A DNA stretch of 64,000 nt from Dermatemys mawii (taxonomy: Eukaryota; Chordata; Testudines; Dermatemydidae), in assembly GCA_007922305.1 (NCBI GenBank), contig ML677326.1, positions 57,158,785-57,222,784 of the forward strand. The letters run 5' to 3'. A program made the position numbers and the translations under genes. Shown here piece by piece: positions 48,381-61,099 of this stretch. Numbering within the stretch: the first letter of the stretch is position 1; the number at the start of each line of letters is the position of its first letter. The notes under the pieces are model-generated. The model was given only the letters and a program-made list of their open reading frames with translations. It was not told the DNA's origin and did no database searches.

Positions 48381-49079
48381 TGTTTCTCTCACCACTAGGG
48401 TGCCTCCTCCTGGCTGTTCAGGGAATTAGCTTTGTCCAGGTCTCACACTCTCTTCTGTTGTTTGCATTTGCTGTGGCCCCTCTCGCTCTCTGGGACTCAG
48501 AGTGCCCTCTCTTCATGCCTTGGCCCTCTAACCAGGACACTATGTGCTTCCCCTTCTGGGTATATCAAAGTCTCTCTGATTTGACTGTCCAGTAGCCTTT
48601 CTGGGCCATACTCTAAATCACAACTATGCTACTTTTCCCAGTGGCAGGCAGGGGAATCCAGGCTCCAATACAAGGATCCTCTGTTCACCAGCCATAGTCT
48701 GCTTACTCCCAGACCCCATTGCTATTTTCCTGTGCTCCTTCCTACTTCCTCCTCTAGCTCTGCTCCTTCAGGTTACTGGTGGGGTTCCCTTTAGTTGCTG
48801 CTACTTCACTCCTTCCAGGTTCTTGACAGAGTCTATATTGCAAACATGCCTCCCTCCTCTCAGGGAGTGACCTCACAATACTTCCTCTTCAGTCCCCTTC
48901 AGTTCTCAGCTGTGGCTTTGTACCAGCTCATCCTACACCTGCTCAGCTGCGCTTCATCTTTTATTAGGGCTTGCCTCTCCATCCTAATTCTCCCCCAGGT
49001 GCAGCCTATTAGGTTAATTAGCACCTTCCCACCTATCTTAACCCTTTCATATGAGGTGTGGAGTGAATACCCCATCACA
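48381..49079 (-). mobile_element. LTR-like block, ~699 bp
   Basis: The right edge, GAATACCCCATCACA, is the complement of TGTGATGGGGTATTC, a frequent turtle LTR start. The left edge is taken at TGTTTCTCTCACC, giving TG...CA ends. No 5-bp duplication was found, so the left edge is uncertain. The same kind of end occurs at 55857. Confidence 0.55.
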
Positions 49080-51231
49080 GACCTCTAAAATCAACATGCT
49101 TAGTAGGATTTCTTTCAAATTTGGTGTGCTTCAGAAGGATGTATGGTAGGGATAGTGACCCTAGGTTCCAGACATATAGGTCTTGAAAAAAGTAGCCATT
49201 TAACAAAAGTTTTTAGATGTTTTTGGTTTTTTCCCCCAGAGCTAAAGAGAGTAAACTATTGAGGCATGTAATGGTTCCCACTTAGAGAGTGGCCTACTCA
49301 TCACGCTTCAACCCGTGACCTATAGAAGGTTGTTGGTAGGGGAGCTGAGCCCTCCCATTCCATTGGACCCTGAGCAAGGGCCCTTTGGGCTACCAGTGGT
49401 TTGGCATGTGGTCGAGTTGGGACAGACTACCCCTAAATTCAGCATCTGAATCATACGGATGATGCATATACTCAATCAAGTCTGACTTGCATTCACAAAT
49501 GTAACAAACATTTCTGGATGCATCCTAATCCCGAACTGATGGAAAACTGCATTTACTGGGGTAAATTTACTGTAGTGGCATTTACTGCTGGAGTCTGCTC
49601 ACATCACATTATTGTATTCCTCAGTAATAACAGAATGTAGGACTTTGTTCAACATGGGTCTTTAACAGGATCCCACCAAAGGCTGTAGTGCCAGAGAGCA
49701 ACGGGAAGAATATTTTTACTTTCTATGCTAGCAGCTACATTTGTTTTCAATGAAAGCAAGGCTTCCTACTTTTGGCGCATGTGTAGACCTGAAGGTGTCC
49801 ATACAAGTCAAATGGATGAAGCACACATTCACAGACTGTCACCTACTTCTGCTTGCAAAGATTTAATGGATATGCTCTAGGACTTTCTTTAAGATGAAGT
49901 ATATTAATATATATTTATATAATCTTTTGTACAAAATTCACCCTTATAAGTTTTTGGAGCAAAGGGGAAATGTGATTTCACTTAAAAAACAACAACGGGT
50001 TTTCTGACTGCTACTAAACTCAGTATGAAACTGTTAACCTTGGACGGTTTTTTATTTAGTTTGCTGAATGGCTGTTCTAAAACTGCCTAAAATGACAGGA
50101 CAAAACTGTTTTTGCTAACCAGGAAATATCTAAGAAACAAAAGGAGGCTAAAAAACACAACACATTGTCAGGAACATTAAAAACAAGCATGTCAACAGGA
50201 CTTTTCACAACAAAGATCTTTCCTTATCCTCTGTCTATTACACTATTGATCCAAGTAATACTGTCCAATTATTAGAGACATTTTCTAGTCAGAAATGATT
50301 TCCACAAGGAAATCAGCTATTTCTGAAAATGATTAAAGAAGATTCCTTTGTAGGGGAATAAAATGGCTGGGTGTGATGCTAGGGGCAGCTTTAAGGGGGA
50401 GGAGGGGCAGCTTTAAGGGTGGGGGCAGGGAGTTTCTTGCCTGTGCTTAAGAGAAAAGGGAGTTCAGTTTCACTGACTGAGTATATATTGGATGTTCTCC
50501 CTGAACTGGGATTTACTACCCAAAGCCATGAGGAGCTCCAGAAGACATGTTGCCTGGACACAAGCATGTAACTTTTGGTGGCTACACATCATATTACCAG
50601 AACAGCAACAACTAAAGGTAAGCACAGCTATACAAGGAAGGCTGTTGTTCGGAAGCTGTGAGTATTGACCAACCTCCATTTGCCACCACTCCCCACCAGC
50701 TTTCTGGAGAAGCTGAGGTCCTCAACTTTGACTGCTTCAGGCAGGGTCTCCAGAACAGTCATTGCCCCTTCCTGGACTGAAACCGAGATCCCCAGGTGTG
50801 TCCACAGTTATCACTTTTCCTTCCTGTCTGCCATTATTATTTTTATGCTATTATAAATTTCATACATCTTCACAGTTATTCACTTTTATGTAAATAAGCA
50901 GAGAAGAAAATGTAATCAAATGGCAACATGACAAGAAGTTTGTAATGTACATAGCTCAGCTCTAGCCTAATCCAGAGACAAACTCAAAGGTGATTTTAAG
51001 AAGACTACCTGGTCAAGTTACAAAATATTTCTACAGTAGTGATTATTTTGCATAACTTGTTTTTTATACTTATTTCATCTGCCATTCCGAGAATCTGTAG
51101 GGAGGGACAAACAATGAAGGAGTAAACACCAGATTATACTAATTCTAAGGTCACTCATTTTAAGAAAAATTGTAATATAAGCTAAAGGTTTCGATTCTTT
51201 GGTCAAATAGCCAGTAAGCACCTTACAACAA
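49080..51231. other. PALLD intron, mostly unassigned
   Basis: 49100-49480 is less AT-rich and may be an old repeat. 50384-50430 carries a duplicated word GGGGCAGCTTTAAGG, and 50400-50850 might be a decayed LTR-like segment. No domain was identified. Confidence 0.4.
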
Positions 51232-51515
51232 GATTGAGATGTCTACACTTATAAGTTTACAGTCCCGGAATTATATACTAGTACAGCTGAGTTCATGTAA
51301 GATTGCTCATATCACTGTTTTATGCTGATGGGAGAGAGTTATCCTGTCAATATAATAAAACCAGATCAATGAGTGGTGGAGAGAGCATCTTCCACTGACA
51401 TAGAGCTATGCACACAAGCGCTTATGTCAGCAAAACTTATGTCAGTCATGGGGTGTGTTTTTTCACACCCTTGAGTGACAAAAGTTTTGAGGAAATAAGT
51501 GCTAGTGTAGACATG
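51232..51515. mobile_element. Inverted-repeat MITE with TGTCTACAC-type ends
   Basis: Starts TTGAGATGTCTACACTTATA and ends GTGCTAGTGTAGACATGAC. Both ends carry the complementary TGTCTACAC word. Confidence 0.65.
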
Positions 51516-53919
51516 ACTAGCAGTGTAACAAGAGACTGATGGGACCCGCTTTTGTAACGTGGGTCAAATGTTAATGTTATATAACAAAACTGTCCTCACC
51601 CACTGCCATATTATTCAACATTAACTGATTGTTTTATAGTTAAGAAAATATTGTTTTTTAAATATAACCACCGCTCAATGAGCACCTCAGCTTGAGCTTG
51701 AAAAATAACCTTGAAAGTTTTGTTTTACACTATTGAAAGAAATATTAACTGGATGAATGAAGCTATCCACATTTTGTTAAATGTCATGCAGTTGCAAAGA
51801 TTTTTTTAAGAAGATTTGAGCAGAGAAAAATACATTGCAAAAAATAAAATGCAGCCCAATGATGAACAAAGTCCATATTTTCTGTCATGTAATAAATGTT
51901 TACTCCTTGAACTAAGACCAGCTTCTAAACTGGCAGCAAGGTAAAGAAGACAAATTATTGGCATTTATTGAAAGATGTTATGACAATGATAAAATATTAA
52001 ATATGATTGCTTCAAATAAAACCCCATTATAATGTAATCATCCTGCTCTTTCCACCATATAAATATTTCTATTCCCAGCTAACAGCAGATTGAGAAAATG
52101 CTTTTTATCTATAGCTTGCTGCTATAAAGCCTATAAAACTGGGCAGAATACACTTTTCTTTTTAATTTAAGACAGGAGTTAGCTTATGCCAAAAGACCAT
52201 GCTGCATTTTTTGCATGATGTATTTACTGAGGCACTGGAAATATTCAGAAAGAGGACAACCATTTATAACCCTTTTCAAAGAGTTATAATAGTTACAACT
52301 GAATGAAAAAAACCTTGTCTGGGACTAAAAATAGACTATTTTAAACATTATAAACGTTCTTGCACTTTTATCCTAGGATTTTTTTTTTTTTTACTTTATC
52401 TCTATTGAAACTGGTAACTCGTGGGCACATATGTTTTATGTTAGTCAAGTAAAGTGAGTATCTAAAGGAGCCAAAAATTCATGTCCATTTGAAATGCAAT
52501 ATTCACTACTATTTAGTAGCTTCCCTTGCCAGTAAACGGACAGTAACAATATCTACAGTATGTAAGAAGAGATCCTATTTGTCTATCCTTGTCAATGATG
52601 TCCCTTGTGTATCTGTAAAGATGAGAATGCATTCATGATCAGCAAATCCATGTGTGAATCATAAACCAAACTAAAATTATCCCCTGGAAGAGGCCACAAA
52701 TTCTTTTTTTCAAAAGAAAGCTTATATCCTATGTTCTAAGAGGCAGAGAAGAGAGATAGTTATATCTTTGTTTTCAGAAGGCACTTGTTACAATAATTTT
52801 GGATGGTTAAAAATCATTTGTCACCCTGTGACCCAGAAATCATTTGTCACCCTGTGACCACCCTGCTAGTTTGGAGGGCATAAAATATGAATTTAGCAGC
52901 TTTGCCAACAGTTAAAAAAAGTTTGGTCACAATGTTAGTTATTTAGACCAGCTTAACAGTATAAGCCACATTATGAACAAAGAAGTATATGGTCCTTACT
53001 CCAATATAGGGAAACACACTATGATAAATATTAAGCCTAAAAGAGATGAGCAGATGTTTTGAAGTAGGGATTAACAATGACAATGAAGAGGATTTTAAGA
53101 AAGAATCTGAAGGAAGAGGAGGTGGTGGCTGCTTGCTGTCCAGGAAGCACTGAAGTTCATAAAAAATAAAATCTAGAAATAAAAAAATAAAACACTTGTA
53201 AAACACATGCATGATACTTGGTATGTTTTAAATAAAAAAATCCCATTTGTTTATATGTGCTGTATAGCATTCCACCTTGGAGAAAGCAATTTCAAACAAA
53301 ATGTGCAGGGTCTGTAAAAATGATTTCCAGATAAAATATTCTTGGCACAAACACTATGGACTAGGTCGTCCAACAGAAATCTTCCCTATAGATCTCTTGA
53401 CAGAGACTGCTAACTTGACCATGGGGGTCTCAGTTCATGCACCAACTGCAATGGGCCTCCCATATACATCAATCAGTTTTTAATACAGAACTAAGTTCAC
53501 TTTGGCTATTTGCATAGCTGTGGAGTGAAGAGTGAGTTTCACCAGGCCGCCTGTCTCATTTACCTCTGGGACAATCTCCTTTCATCATTTGAAAAAAATA
53601 AAAAAAAATCTTAAAAATGCCATTCAAGAGGATTAACTGTGTAGCAGTAATTCTTCAGAAGTAACTGAGGTAAAAACCACATTTCTGGTGCTGCTGAAGG
53701 AAAAAAATCAGTTCAGGAAATTAGCTAGTAGATGTAGAGAATCACTGTACACAGAGAACGATGATCTATTTGTCACACACTCACGACTGTACCCTTGGAG
53801 GGCTATGCATATGCAGAGGCACCATGTAAAAACGGATTGCATGTAGCCCTCACCAACTGAAGTGATTCACAGACCAGATTTTTTTTTCCCAAATTGAATT
53901 TTATAGTGAGGCTTCTTAA
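51516..53919. other. PALLD intron, nothing recognised except a small tandem duplication
   Basis: AT-rich. At 52811-52859 a 26-bp unit containing ATTTGTCACCCTGTGACC is present twice in tandem. Confidence 0.5.
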
Positions 53920-54050
53920 ATAGAGGCTCTGATTTTTAACAGAGCTGAGCACCCACCAGTTGCCACTGATATGGGTGGGAGTTTCTGGATTCTCAGTGAA
54001 AATCAGGCACCTAACTATGGATTTTAGAGCCTGACTTTAAGCTCCCATTT
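53920..54050 (+). repeat. Old dispersed repeat fragment
   Basis: AGAGCTGAGCACCCACCAG and TGAAAATCAGGCACCTAAC are words of a widespread diverged amniote repeat; family unassigned. Confidence 0.45.
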
Positions 54051-54748
54051 AAAAAAAATCTTGTCCCAAGCTCCAATAGCATAACCACGTACAGGCTAGA
54101 AGAGCGTTTTACCATAGCAGCTGTGGTGTTGCTTAGATTTCTTTCCACAACGCCAGTACATATGTAAACCCATGGTTGCTGCTTTTTTTAAAAAAAAATT
54201 ACAGGTTCTCCCATCTTTGGGCCAGGAGGCCCACATCAACTTCCTATTTCCACTTGCTTGGAATACAGACAAATGATACTGATGTATCTCACTGAATCAT
54301 TTAGCAATTCCATTTGTCATGAGCTTGGTCTTCCACAGTGCTCTCTTCAGGTGTGACAAGGCTTTGTATTCCTCTCTCCTCCAGTTCTTTCCAGGCAGTT
54401 GGCAGAACAGCTTCACTTGTGGAAAACCATTCCTTCTAGAGTCACCAAAGGTCAAAAAAGGCAGGAGGTGAGAAAACCAACTGATGCCAAGCCCACAGCA
54501 TCCCTCTCTTCTTTCAAGGGGCCTTAGGCAGACCATAATTCAGTCCAGCTCCCACAGGCAAGTCTTAGAAGGCATTCTAAAGTACTTGTTTGCAGTCCGG
54601 ACTACTGTCCCCGAAGGGAGCTCTGACAGGCAATGGTTATGCAAGCATTGCCAGTTCTCAGCCACACTCTCCTCTGGAAGCAGAGAACTGAAGGTCTGGT
54701 TCTCCTCCCAGGGCTTCCTTTTCTTATTATATTATTTTCTGCTCCACT
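54051..54748. other. PALLD intron, nothing recognised
   Basis: Open frames at 54297-54753 have no recognisable domains. Confidence 0.4.
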
Positions 54749-55975
54749 GTTGAGGAACATAAGAACAGCTATACTGGGTCAGACCAATGGTCCATATAGC
54801 CAGATATTCAGTGTTCTGTCTGCTGACAGTAGCCAGTGCCAAAAGTTTCAGCATAGGGCAATTTCGAGTGAGCCATCCTGTTGTCCAGTTCCAGCTTTTT
54901 GCAGTCAGAGGTTTAGGAACACTCAGAGCATGAGATTGCATCCCTGACCATCTTGACTAATAGCCATTGATGGATAGCTCCTCCAGGAACTTAGCAAATT
55001 CCTTTTTGAACCCAGTTACACTTTTTGCCTTTAGCATCACATGGCAAAGAGTTCCACAGGTTGTTTGTGCACTGTGTGAAAAAAATACTTCCTTATGTTT
55101 GTTATAAAATCTGCTGCCTATTAATGTCATCCGGTGACCCCTTGTGATGGTCAGCGCTCATGGAGAGCATCACTTAGTGGTTAAGGGGTTAAAACCCTTC
55201 AAAATGCAGAAGGCAGTTTGGTAGGGTGAGCCCAGGGCCTCCCACTCTATGAACTCTGGCTCAGAGTCTCCTGAGGGCTATCAAAGGATCTGACACCCAA
55301 GAGTGCCTTAAGGCTTCTCTCCCTGGGCCACTTCCTATCACCTCTCTGTTGTCTAAGAAAGTGTGAAGGGGTCAGCTCACCGCTTAGCACATCGTTGTAA
55401 CTAGCTGTGGCATGGTAGCTCTCTCCCTTTCTTGGAGGCGGTGACTGCCTCCTTCTGTGACTTGACCCTCAGGCTCAGTCAGTTCCAAGTCTCTTCCCTT
55501 CTGTGGTAGTCCGTAAACAAAATAAGGGGAATTAACACAAAGAAACTAGGTTAGTACTTGAAAGGGGGAAATGCCTCCCTTTTAGGGTATATCAGATAGA
55601 GATCCTTTCTTCCCTCAGGGAGGGACTTTCAGTTGGTAATGGGAAAGATCCTGCCTTCCCTTAGTCCTTCCCTCAAGAGCTTCAAGTTAAAGGTGCATTC
55701 TCTTCCCTGGTCTGCTTACAAGTAAGCTGGTCTGCTTTCTTTTTAATGCCTTCTCCAGTCTGTATATTTCATACAGATGTGGTGGGGCAGGGCTGGCTGA
55801 GACAAGAAGAGCTCCTTAACTCCTTGTTGCCTTGTGTGGGGTTTATACCCCATCACAGCCCTGGTTCTTGTGTTATGTTAAGGGACAAACAATGCTTTCT
55901 TATTCTTTTCCACTAACCATTCATGATTTTCTAGACCTGTATCCCCACCCCCCCAAAAAGTTTCTTTCTTCCTAT
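54749..55975 (-). mobile_element. CR1 LINE tail split by a solo LTR
   Basis: TACTGGGTCAGACCAATGG and GAGTTCCACAGG are complements of the usual CR1 3' region. It runs to 55142 and resumes at 55858 with CCTGGTTCTTGTGTTATG, which in an intact CR1 follows directly. The separation is exactly the 55143-55857 LTR. Confidence 0.85.
55143..55857. mobile_element. Solo LTR, 715 bp, inserted in CR1
   Basis: Starts TGTGATGG and ends CCATCACA, perfect 8-bp inverted ends of the TG...CA type. Flanks CCCCT (55138-55142) and GCCCT (55858-55862) form a 5-bp duplication with one mismatch. The interruption of otherwise collinear CR1 sequence confirms both boundaries. No internal retroviral genes remain. Confidence 0.87.
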
Positions 55976-57219
55976 CCTAGCTCAATCTCTTGGTGTTTCA
56001 TTAAATCCTGGAGTCAACCATATTGCATTCGTCGAAACCTGTTTTATCCAAGTAGAAAAGATCCAACTAGATGATGGCCATGACCAGATGGTAACTAACC
56101 AGGGTCCAAGGAGTAGGTGTCATGGTCAACTTGCCAGCCAAAGCATCTATTTGTCACTACCAGCAGTACAAAAGGCATCAATAAATGCCATATTTCATCG
56201 TGTTTTCTATCCTCTCTCTCTTCCATCTGGTGTGTGTGTATGTGTGTTTGTTTGTTAATAAAATCTTAAATGAATGTCCTTCACATCAGATGTGAATAAA
56301 ATTAACCATTTCTTTTTAATCAAAGAAAGGTTGTTCTGAACATAAGAAACTGATATTTTGACTCCAGAGGAGACAGACTTCTAAAAGGTCTGACAGTTCG
56401 TTTTGCCTATTCACAGAACCATCCTTTCAATCTAAATGCTTATTTTAATTTCTAGTTGTTTGGTTTTCTATCAATAAACTTTCAATTTGAATTAATGCTT
56501 TTCGAAGTTTGCCAAGTAACTGAGTAAAACCAAGAGCTCGGTTTAAAAATAAACTCTGAATCTGTCTATTACTATTTCACGTGGATAGTTAAAGACATAA
56601 ATGTCTTTAACTGTTTATACCTTTAAGATCAATACAACATCCTCCCATTCCCATTTTTCCTGGACATGAAAAAGAGCTGTCATTATGGTACAGGTCTTTG
56701 GTTATGGCATTATATAAATATATAAATAAATATAAATGAAATTCAGTTATATAAAAAATATAAATTTTCTAAGTGTACTCCCAGGGCAAAACCACATTTC
56801 CAACTTTATACCTTTCTGCAAGTTTTATGAATATTTGAACAGTTAGATTGGATAAGTTTCTTGCAGCTTTAGTTATAGAGATGCTATAGCTATAGAGATT
56901 CCTTCCAAAGGAAAAAGATTGTTTCCTCCCTTCTCAATGCTAATTCCTTTGGGGACACTTTAAATTATGACACAGTCCTGTTAAGAATGTGTAACTAGTA
57001 TGTGAAAACACAAACTAGAAAAATCAGCATGTAAGTTCCAAGACAGGGCTGGATCACACCATTTCACATCATTCTGCAACGTAGGAGCCAAACATGCCTG
57101 AGCTAATTGCATGGTTGACAGGAATAGGATTTATGATGAGAGATGGATAATCTATGCACACAGTATTTCCAAATGTCTTAAGTAGATATCCTGCTGCTCA
57201 CCAGTGAAAACTTTCTTAC
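55976..57219. other. PALLD intron, nothing recognised
   Basis: AT-rich, with a GT-rich microsatellite at about 56229-56253 and TATAAA repeats at about 56710-56765. Confidence 0.45.
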
Positions 57220-57408
57220 ATTCTCTGCACATCTTCAGCTATGGTTTCATGGACTGAAAAGACCAGCTGTCCAAGCAGATCTGGAAATGTTTTCTGGAGG
57301 TCTCTCTCTTGCAGCATTTCCAGCTGCTTTATAGATGACAGTTTCTGAACAAGTGTAGTAAATGCCCACACAGCATTCAAAGGTGCATTTTGCTGCCTCA
57401 CTGTTGCA
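57220..57408 (-). CDS. Candidate 189-bp internal exon, family unknown
   Basis: The minus strand has a pyrimidine-rich tract ending in GCACAG, then 189 open bases, then the donor AGAGAAT|GTAAGA. Read in phase 2-2 it encodes 62 complete codons without a stop, including APLNAVWAFTTLVQKLSS and LLGQLVFSVHETIAED, an amphipathic, helix-like composition. I do not recognise the family. It is on the PALLD strand, about 44 kb upstream of the Ig1 exon, but palladin has no such segment that I know of. It could be an exon of a nested gene, a relic of a dead gene, or chance. No flanking partner exon was found. Confidence 0.35.
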
Positions 57409-60094
57409 CTGTGCAAAGAGGGTTAAACTACAAATACTTCAGACAGAGGAGTAATGAGCAACACAGCTGGGAACAAGTATTCTTTTCAGAAGGTTTTTCA
57501 TTTTGCATTTGACTCACTGAAAAATTGGCTTATTTCTGCATTCAACTTAGTGACCTTATGCAGCAATAACTTTTTGGCAAATCCAGGCTTGTTAAAGCTG
57601 TACATTAGTATTGTTGAGATACAAAGACAATACTATCCAGTTTTTGATTTCTTCACATATTTATGTCATTTAGAATGGTACAATAGTGCCTGCGGGAGGC
57701 TTTGCATATCATGGAGCCTGTACAGCTCCAGGCTTTTCAAAAGTCACATTCTAGTCCTGTATACCATTTAGGGCTCTCAGCCCAACAGAACATAAAATAC
57801 ATGCGAGAGGTCAACTGTGGCCTTCTTCTGGGCAAAGCTGAAGCTAACAGTTCACATTTTAAAATGAAAACATGTTTTATTTACTGCAATTTTGTGGTGA
57901 GTTGCTAATAGGTTTTTCTTCAGATTGATATTTTTGCTACTCCTACTCCCATAGTAATTCTGGATCTATTATTGTCCTCTTTTATTTACAGGTTTTGGAA
58001 GGAGAGGTGTACGAATATCTGTGCATGTGAGGATCCTGACTGTGAACTCTATAGGGGAAAGGCTGTTTTATATATATATACACACACACAAACATCTAGC
58101 GCAAAGGTGCTCTGACCTAGTTGAGGCCTCTTGACATTATTGCAATATAAATAATTATTGTGTGCTATATACAAAGAGAAAAAAAATTCAGATTATTTGA
58201 CTTATTTTTATTAATGAATAGCAAAAATAGAACAGAGCAAAAAGGAAACCTAGTGACAGAGTCAGCGCTGACTCACTAAAACACTGCCTCTGAATTGCAA
58301 CATAAAATGGCAGCTGTCTCATCAGCAGTCATGTGCATGTAAAGGTATAGGATACTCATAACATGACAATATCTACTTTCAGTTACATGGCTATATATGC
58401 CATACTTTTAGTTTGCAATTGGTCAAATCTCCAAACCTTGGATGACACCAACATTTTGAGAAAGCCCAGTGATATTTGGACTTTGGCCCATTTTTACTGT
58501 TTATATTATTTATAAATATCTGCTTTTAGGGTCTTTTCGAAAAGCAAGAATAAAACAAGTTGTCAGTTCTAAAAAAATCTAATTACATATTTATTAGTTA
58601 AACTGCAATGGCTAAAACAGTCTGTTTCAGACATTCAAATAGTTCAATTTAGGAGAAAAGGCAGTTTTAATTTTTTTAAGCACCTATATATTACTATAGT
58701 ATCAAAGAAGATTAAAGCTTAAAGAAAATCTAAATAGGGGAAAAAAGGCAAAAGTAGTCAGTTGTGCTAACCCAAATAAAAAAGAATTGCATCAAGACCT
58801 GATGGTGGCTGCAATGTGATTCTGTTGGCCATTTTCAGAGAAAGAGTTTCACTGAAGGAAACAATAGCCTCCATTTCATTTCACTCTGAAGTTGAATGGT
58901 AGTTTACAAGACAATGTTAACTATTTCACTGCTGAGCAAAGCACACAAGAAACAAGAAAGATCATCATATGATGAACACCTTCTATAAATATAGCTTCAT
59001 TTTGGCATATCATTTATGCATCTCAAGTGAGTGCAGCTTTGGGATAAGACCACGAGTGTTGACTTCCAGTTTTGACAGTTTAATAGTGAATGATGAACAA
59101 AACAACACCTCAGCATAAGTTTTGTTTAAATGATCTACATATAGGCCTCTTTCTTACATTTACATAAATACATGGGAAAAAAGTGGGTTATTTTGCCTGG
59201 CAGGTAACCACATATTTCCTTATAAGTTTTTGTTGTGCATCAAAGCAGTGTGTGGATGAGTGATAAGAACAGTCAACTGAAGTTCCTTCAAGTGCAAGTT
59301 ACTAGTGACATGAGACACCTTTCTAGTTTAACAACAAATACATCAGTATATATAATACTTATATAAATATATGCAAAGCTCTTTTGTGAAAATTGTCCAC
59401 AGCTAAAGAATGGCATTTTGTCACCAACATACATGGTGGTCCAACAAAAATTATCAGATTACCTACCTGTGTAATTATGTGCAGTAAATGTATTTTTAGG
59501 CAACAGCTATGAAGCCTTTGAACTTTTTATAGTTAATGATGAGATCTGCTGAAGCATCTAGGATCGCAGGGGTCTGTCTTGGTCAGTTTTGCAAGCGTCA
59601 TCTCATCTGTTTACTATACATTAGAGGCCTTCCCTATAAATATACTTTCAAAAGCAAAGCGAAGTTTCTGGTTTGTTTTTCATGTTCATCAAAATAGATG
59701 AGAGCAGAGAAGAGCAAGAACAGACTAATGTCAACAAATGGATGAGCTAATTCACATACTTCAAACTTATTATTAGAGAATGAGTACACTGAAGTCAAAA
59801 AATAGTTAGCAAGCTAGTTTTATGGACATCATATGCCAAATGTTCAGTAAAGAACAAACAAAGGCAACTAATTAAAACAGATTTACAAAAAACAGGTGTT
59901 CTGAGATTATACATTACATTATGTAGCTTCATGGTAGCAATATCATAGTTAAAGTTATATTCCAAAATTGGCAAAAATTCCCCTTTTTCTCTAAAGAGAG
60001 AGAAATTTCATACAGGATTAGATGATTCAAAGGGGATAAAAAACTAGGAAATTGGTTTGGTTTCTGCTCCTAAATTGTTAGTAGAATGTCTTTG
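57409..60094. other. PALLD intron, nothing recognised
   Basis: AT-rich. A TA/CA microsatellite lies at about 58066-58090. No coding signal or partner exon for 57220-57408 was found. Confidence 0.45.
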
Positions 60095-60119
60095 AAATAG
60101 GGCTCTGACGTCCCCCCCT

Positions 60120-60290
60120 CCTTGTAAATCCTACTTTTTATTAGTAGTAGTAGTATTACTGGATCAGGACTCCATTGTGGTAGATGCTGCACAAAGAGAA
60201 CAAAAAAGATGATCCCTGCCCCCAAGGAGCTGACAATCAAAATGCAAGACAACAGACAAGGGAATATAAGGAAATGATTAAACAACATTG
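60120..60290 (+). repeat. Old dispersed repeat, same family as 30405
   Basis: GGATCAGGACTCCATTGTGG, TAGATGCTGCACAAAGAGAAC and GATCCCTGCCCCCAAGGAGC follow the order of a widespread amniote repeat. A TAG microsatellite lies at about 60140-60151. Confidence 0.6.
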
Positions 60291-61099
60291 GTCAGCATGA
60301 TAGCTAGTGACCTCTGCACACCAGCAGCCTCACCCTTGGCAAGTTTATTGAGCGATCTCTTAAAAAATTGTCTGTCTACCCAAAACTTGGTAGAGTGGTA
60401 GATTCTGAGAAAATCTGATATAATAAAACTGGATTTAGGGTCATTTTTAGAAAGTCTTCACAACAATAATTGAGAGTTTATGTGCAACACACATAAGCCT
60501 GATTGACTGGAGATTGGAAACAGGCAAGACTGAGCGATGGATATGGGCATACATAAAATGGTCTCCATCAGAAGCTACACTTTTCTATCAGATCAGACCC
60601 TATGATAGGGTATTCATGCAGAATTGCTGACAGACAAAACAATCTCTGTCAGTAGCTGCATTTCTATCACCTCCAAGCCTGCAGGCCTACGTCCAATTCC
60701 CATCCTCAATTAAGCATTATAATGCTTGGATAACACTCCTACACACAAAAACTTAATTATGAAGCAGTTATTTTGTGTGCGTAGCAATCCTATCTGACAC
60801 AGCCATAAAAGCGAAGAAATTAAAACTTAATGCACCCAACAGTCACCCTCTATTCTTCCATCCTTCACACCTTGCCACTTCCACAACCATCATATACCAC
60901 AGACCACACACTGCAACCTTAACTCTGCACCTTTAGGGGTACCATTCTTCAACCTTCCCCTTTAGCTACCCTTCTGAATGCAACCCAACTAACTACTGTC
61001 TTCCAACAGAAAAAACTAACTAGTAGTGCTGGGGAGGGGAACTGGTTGAGTTCAGAAGGGTGAAAGATGGGACAGAATTATGGCTGAGTTGCATGGCCT

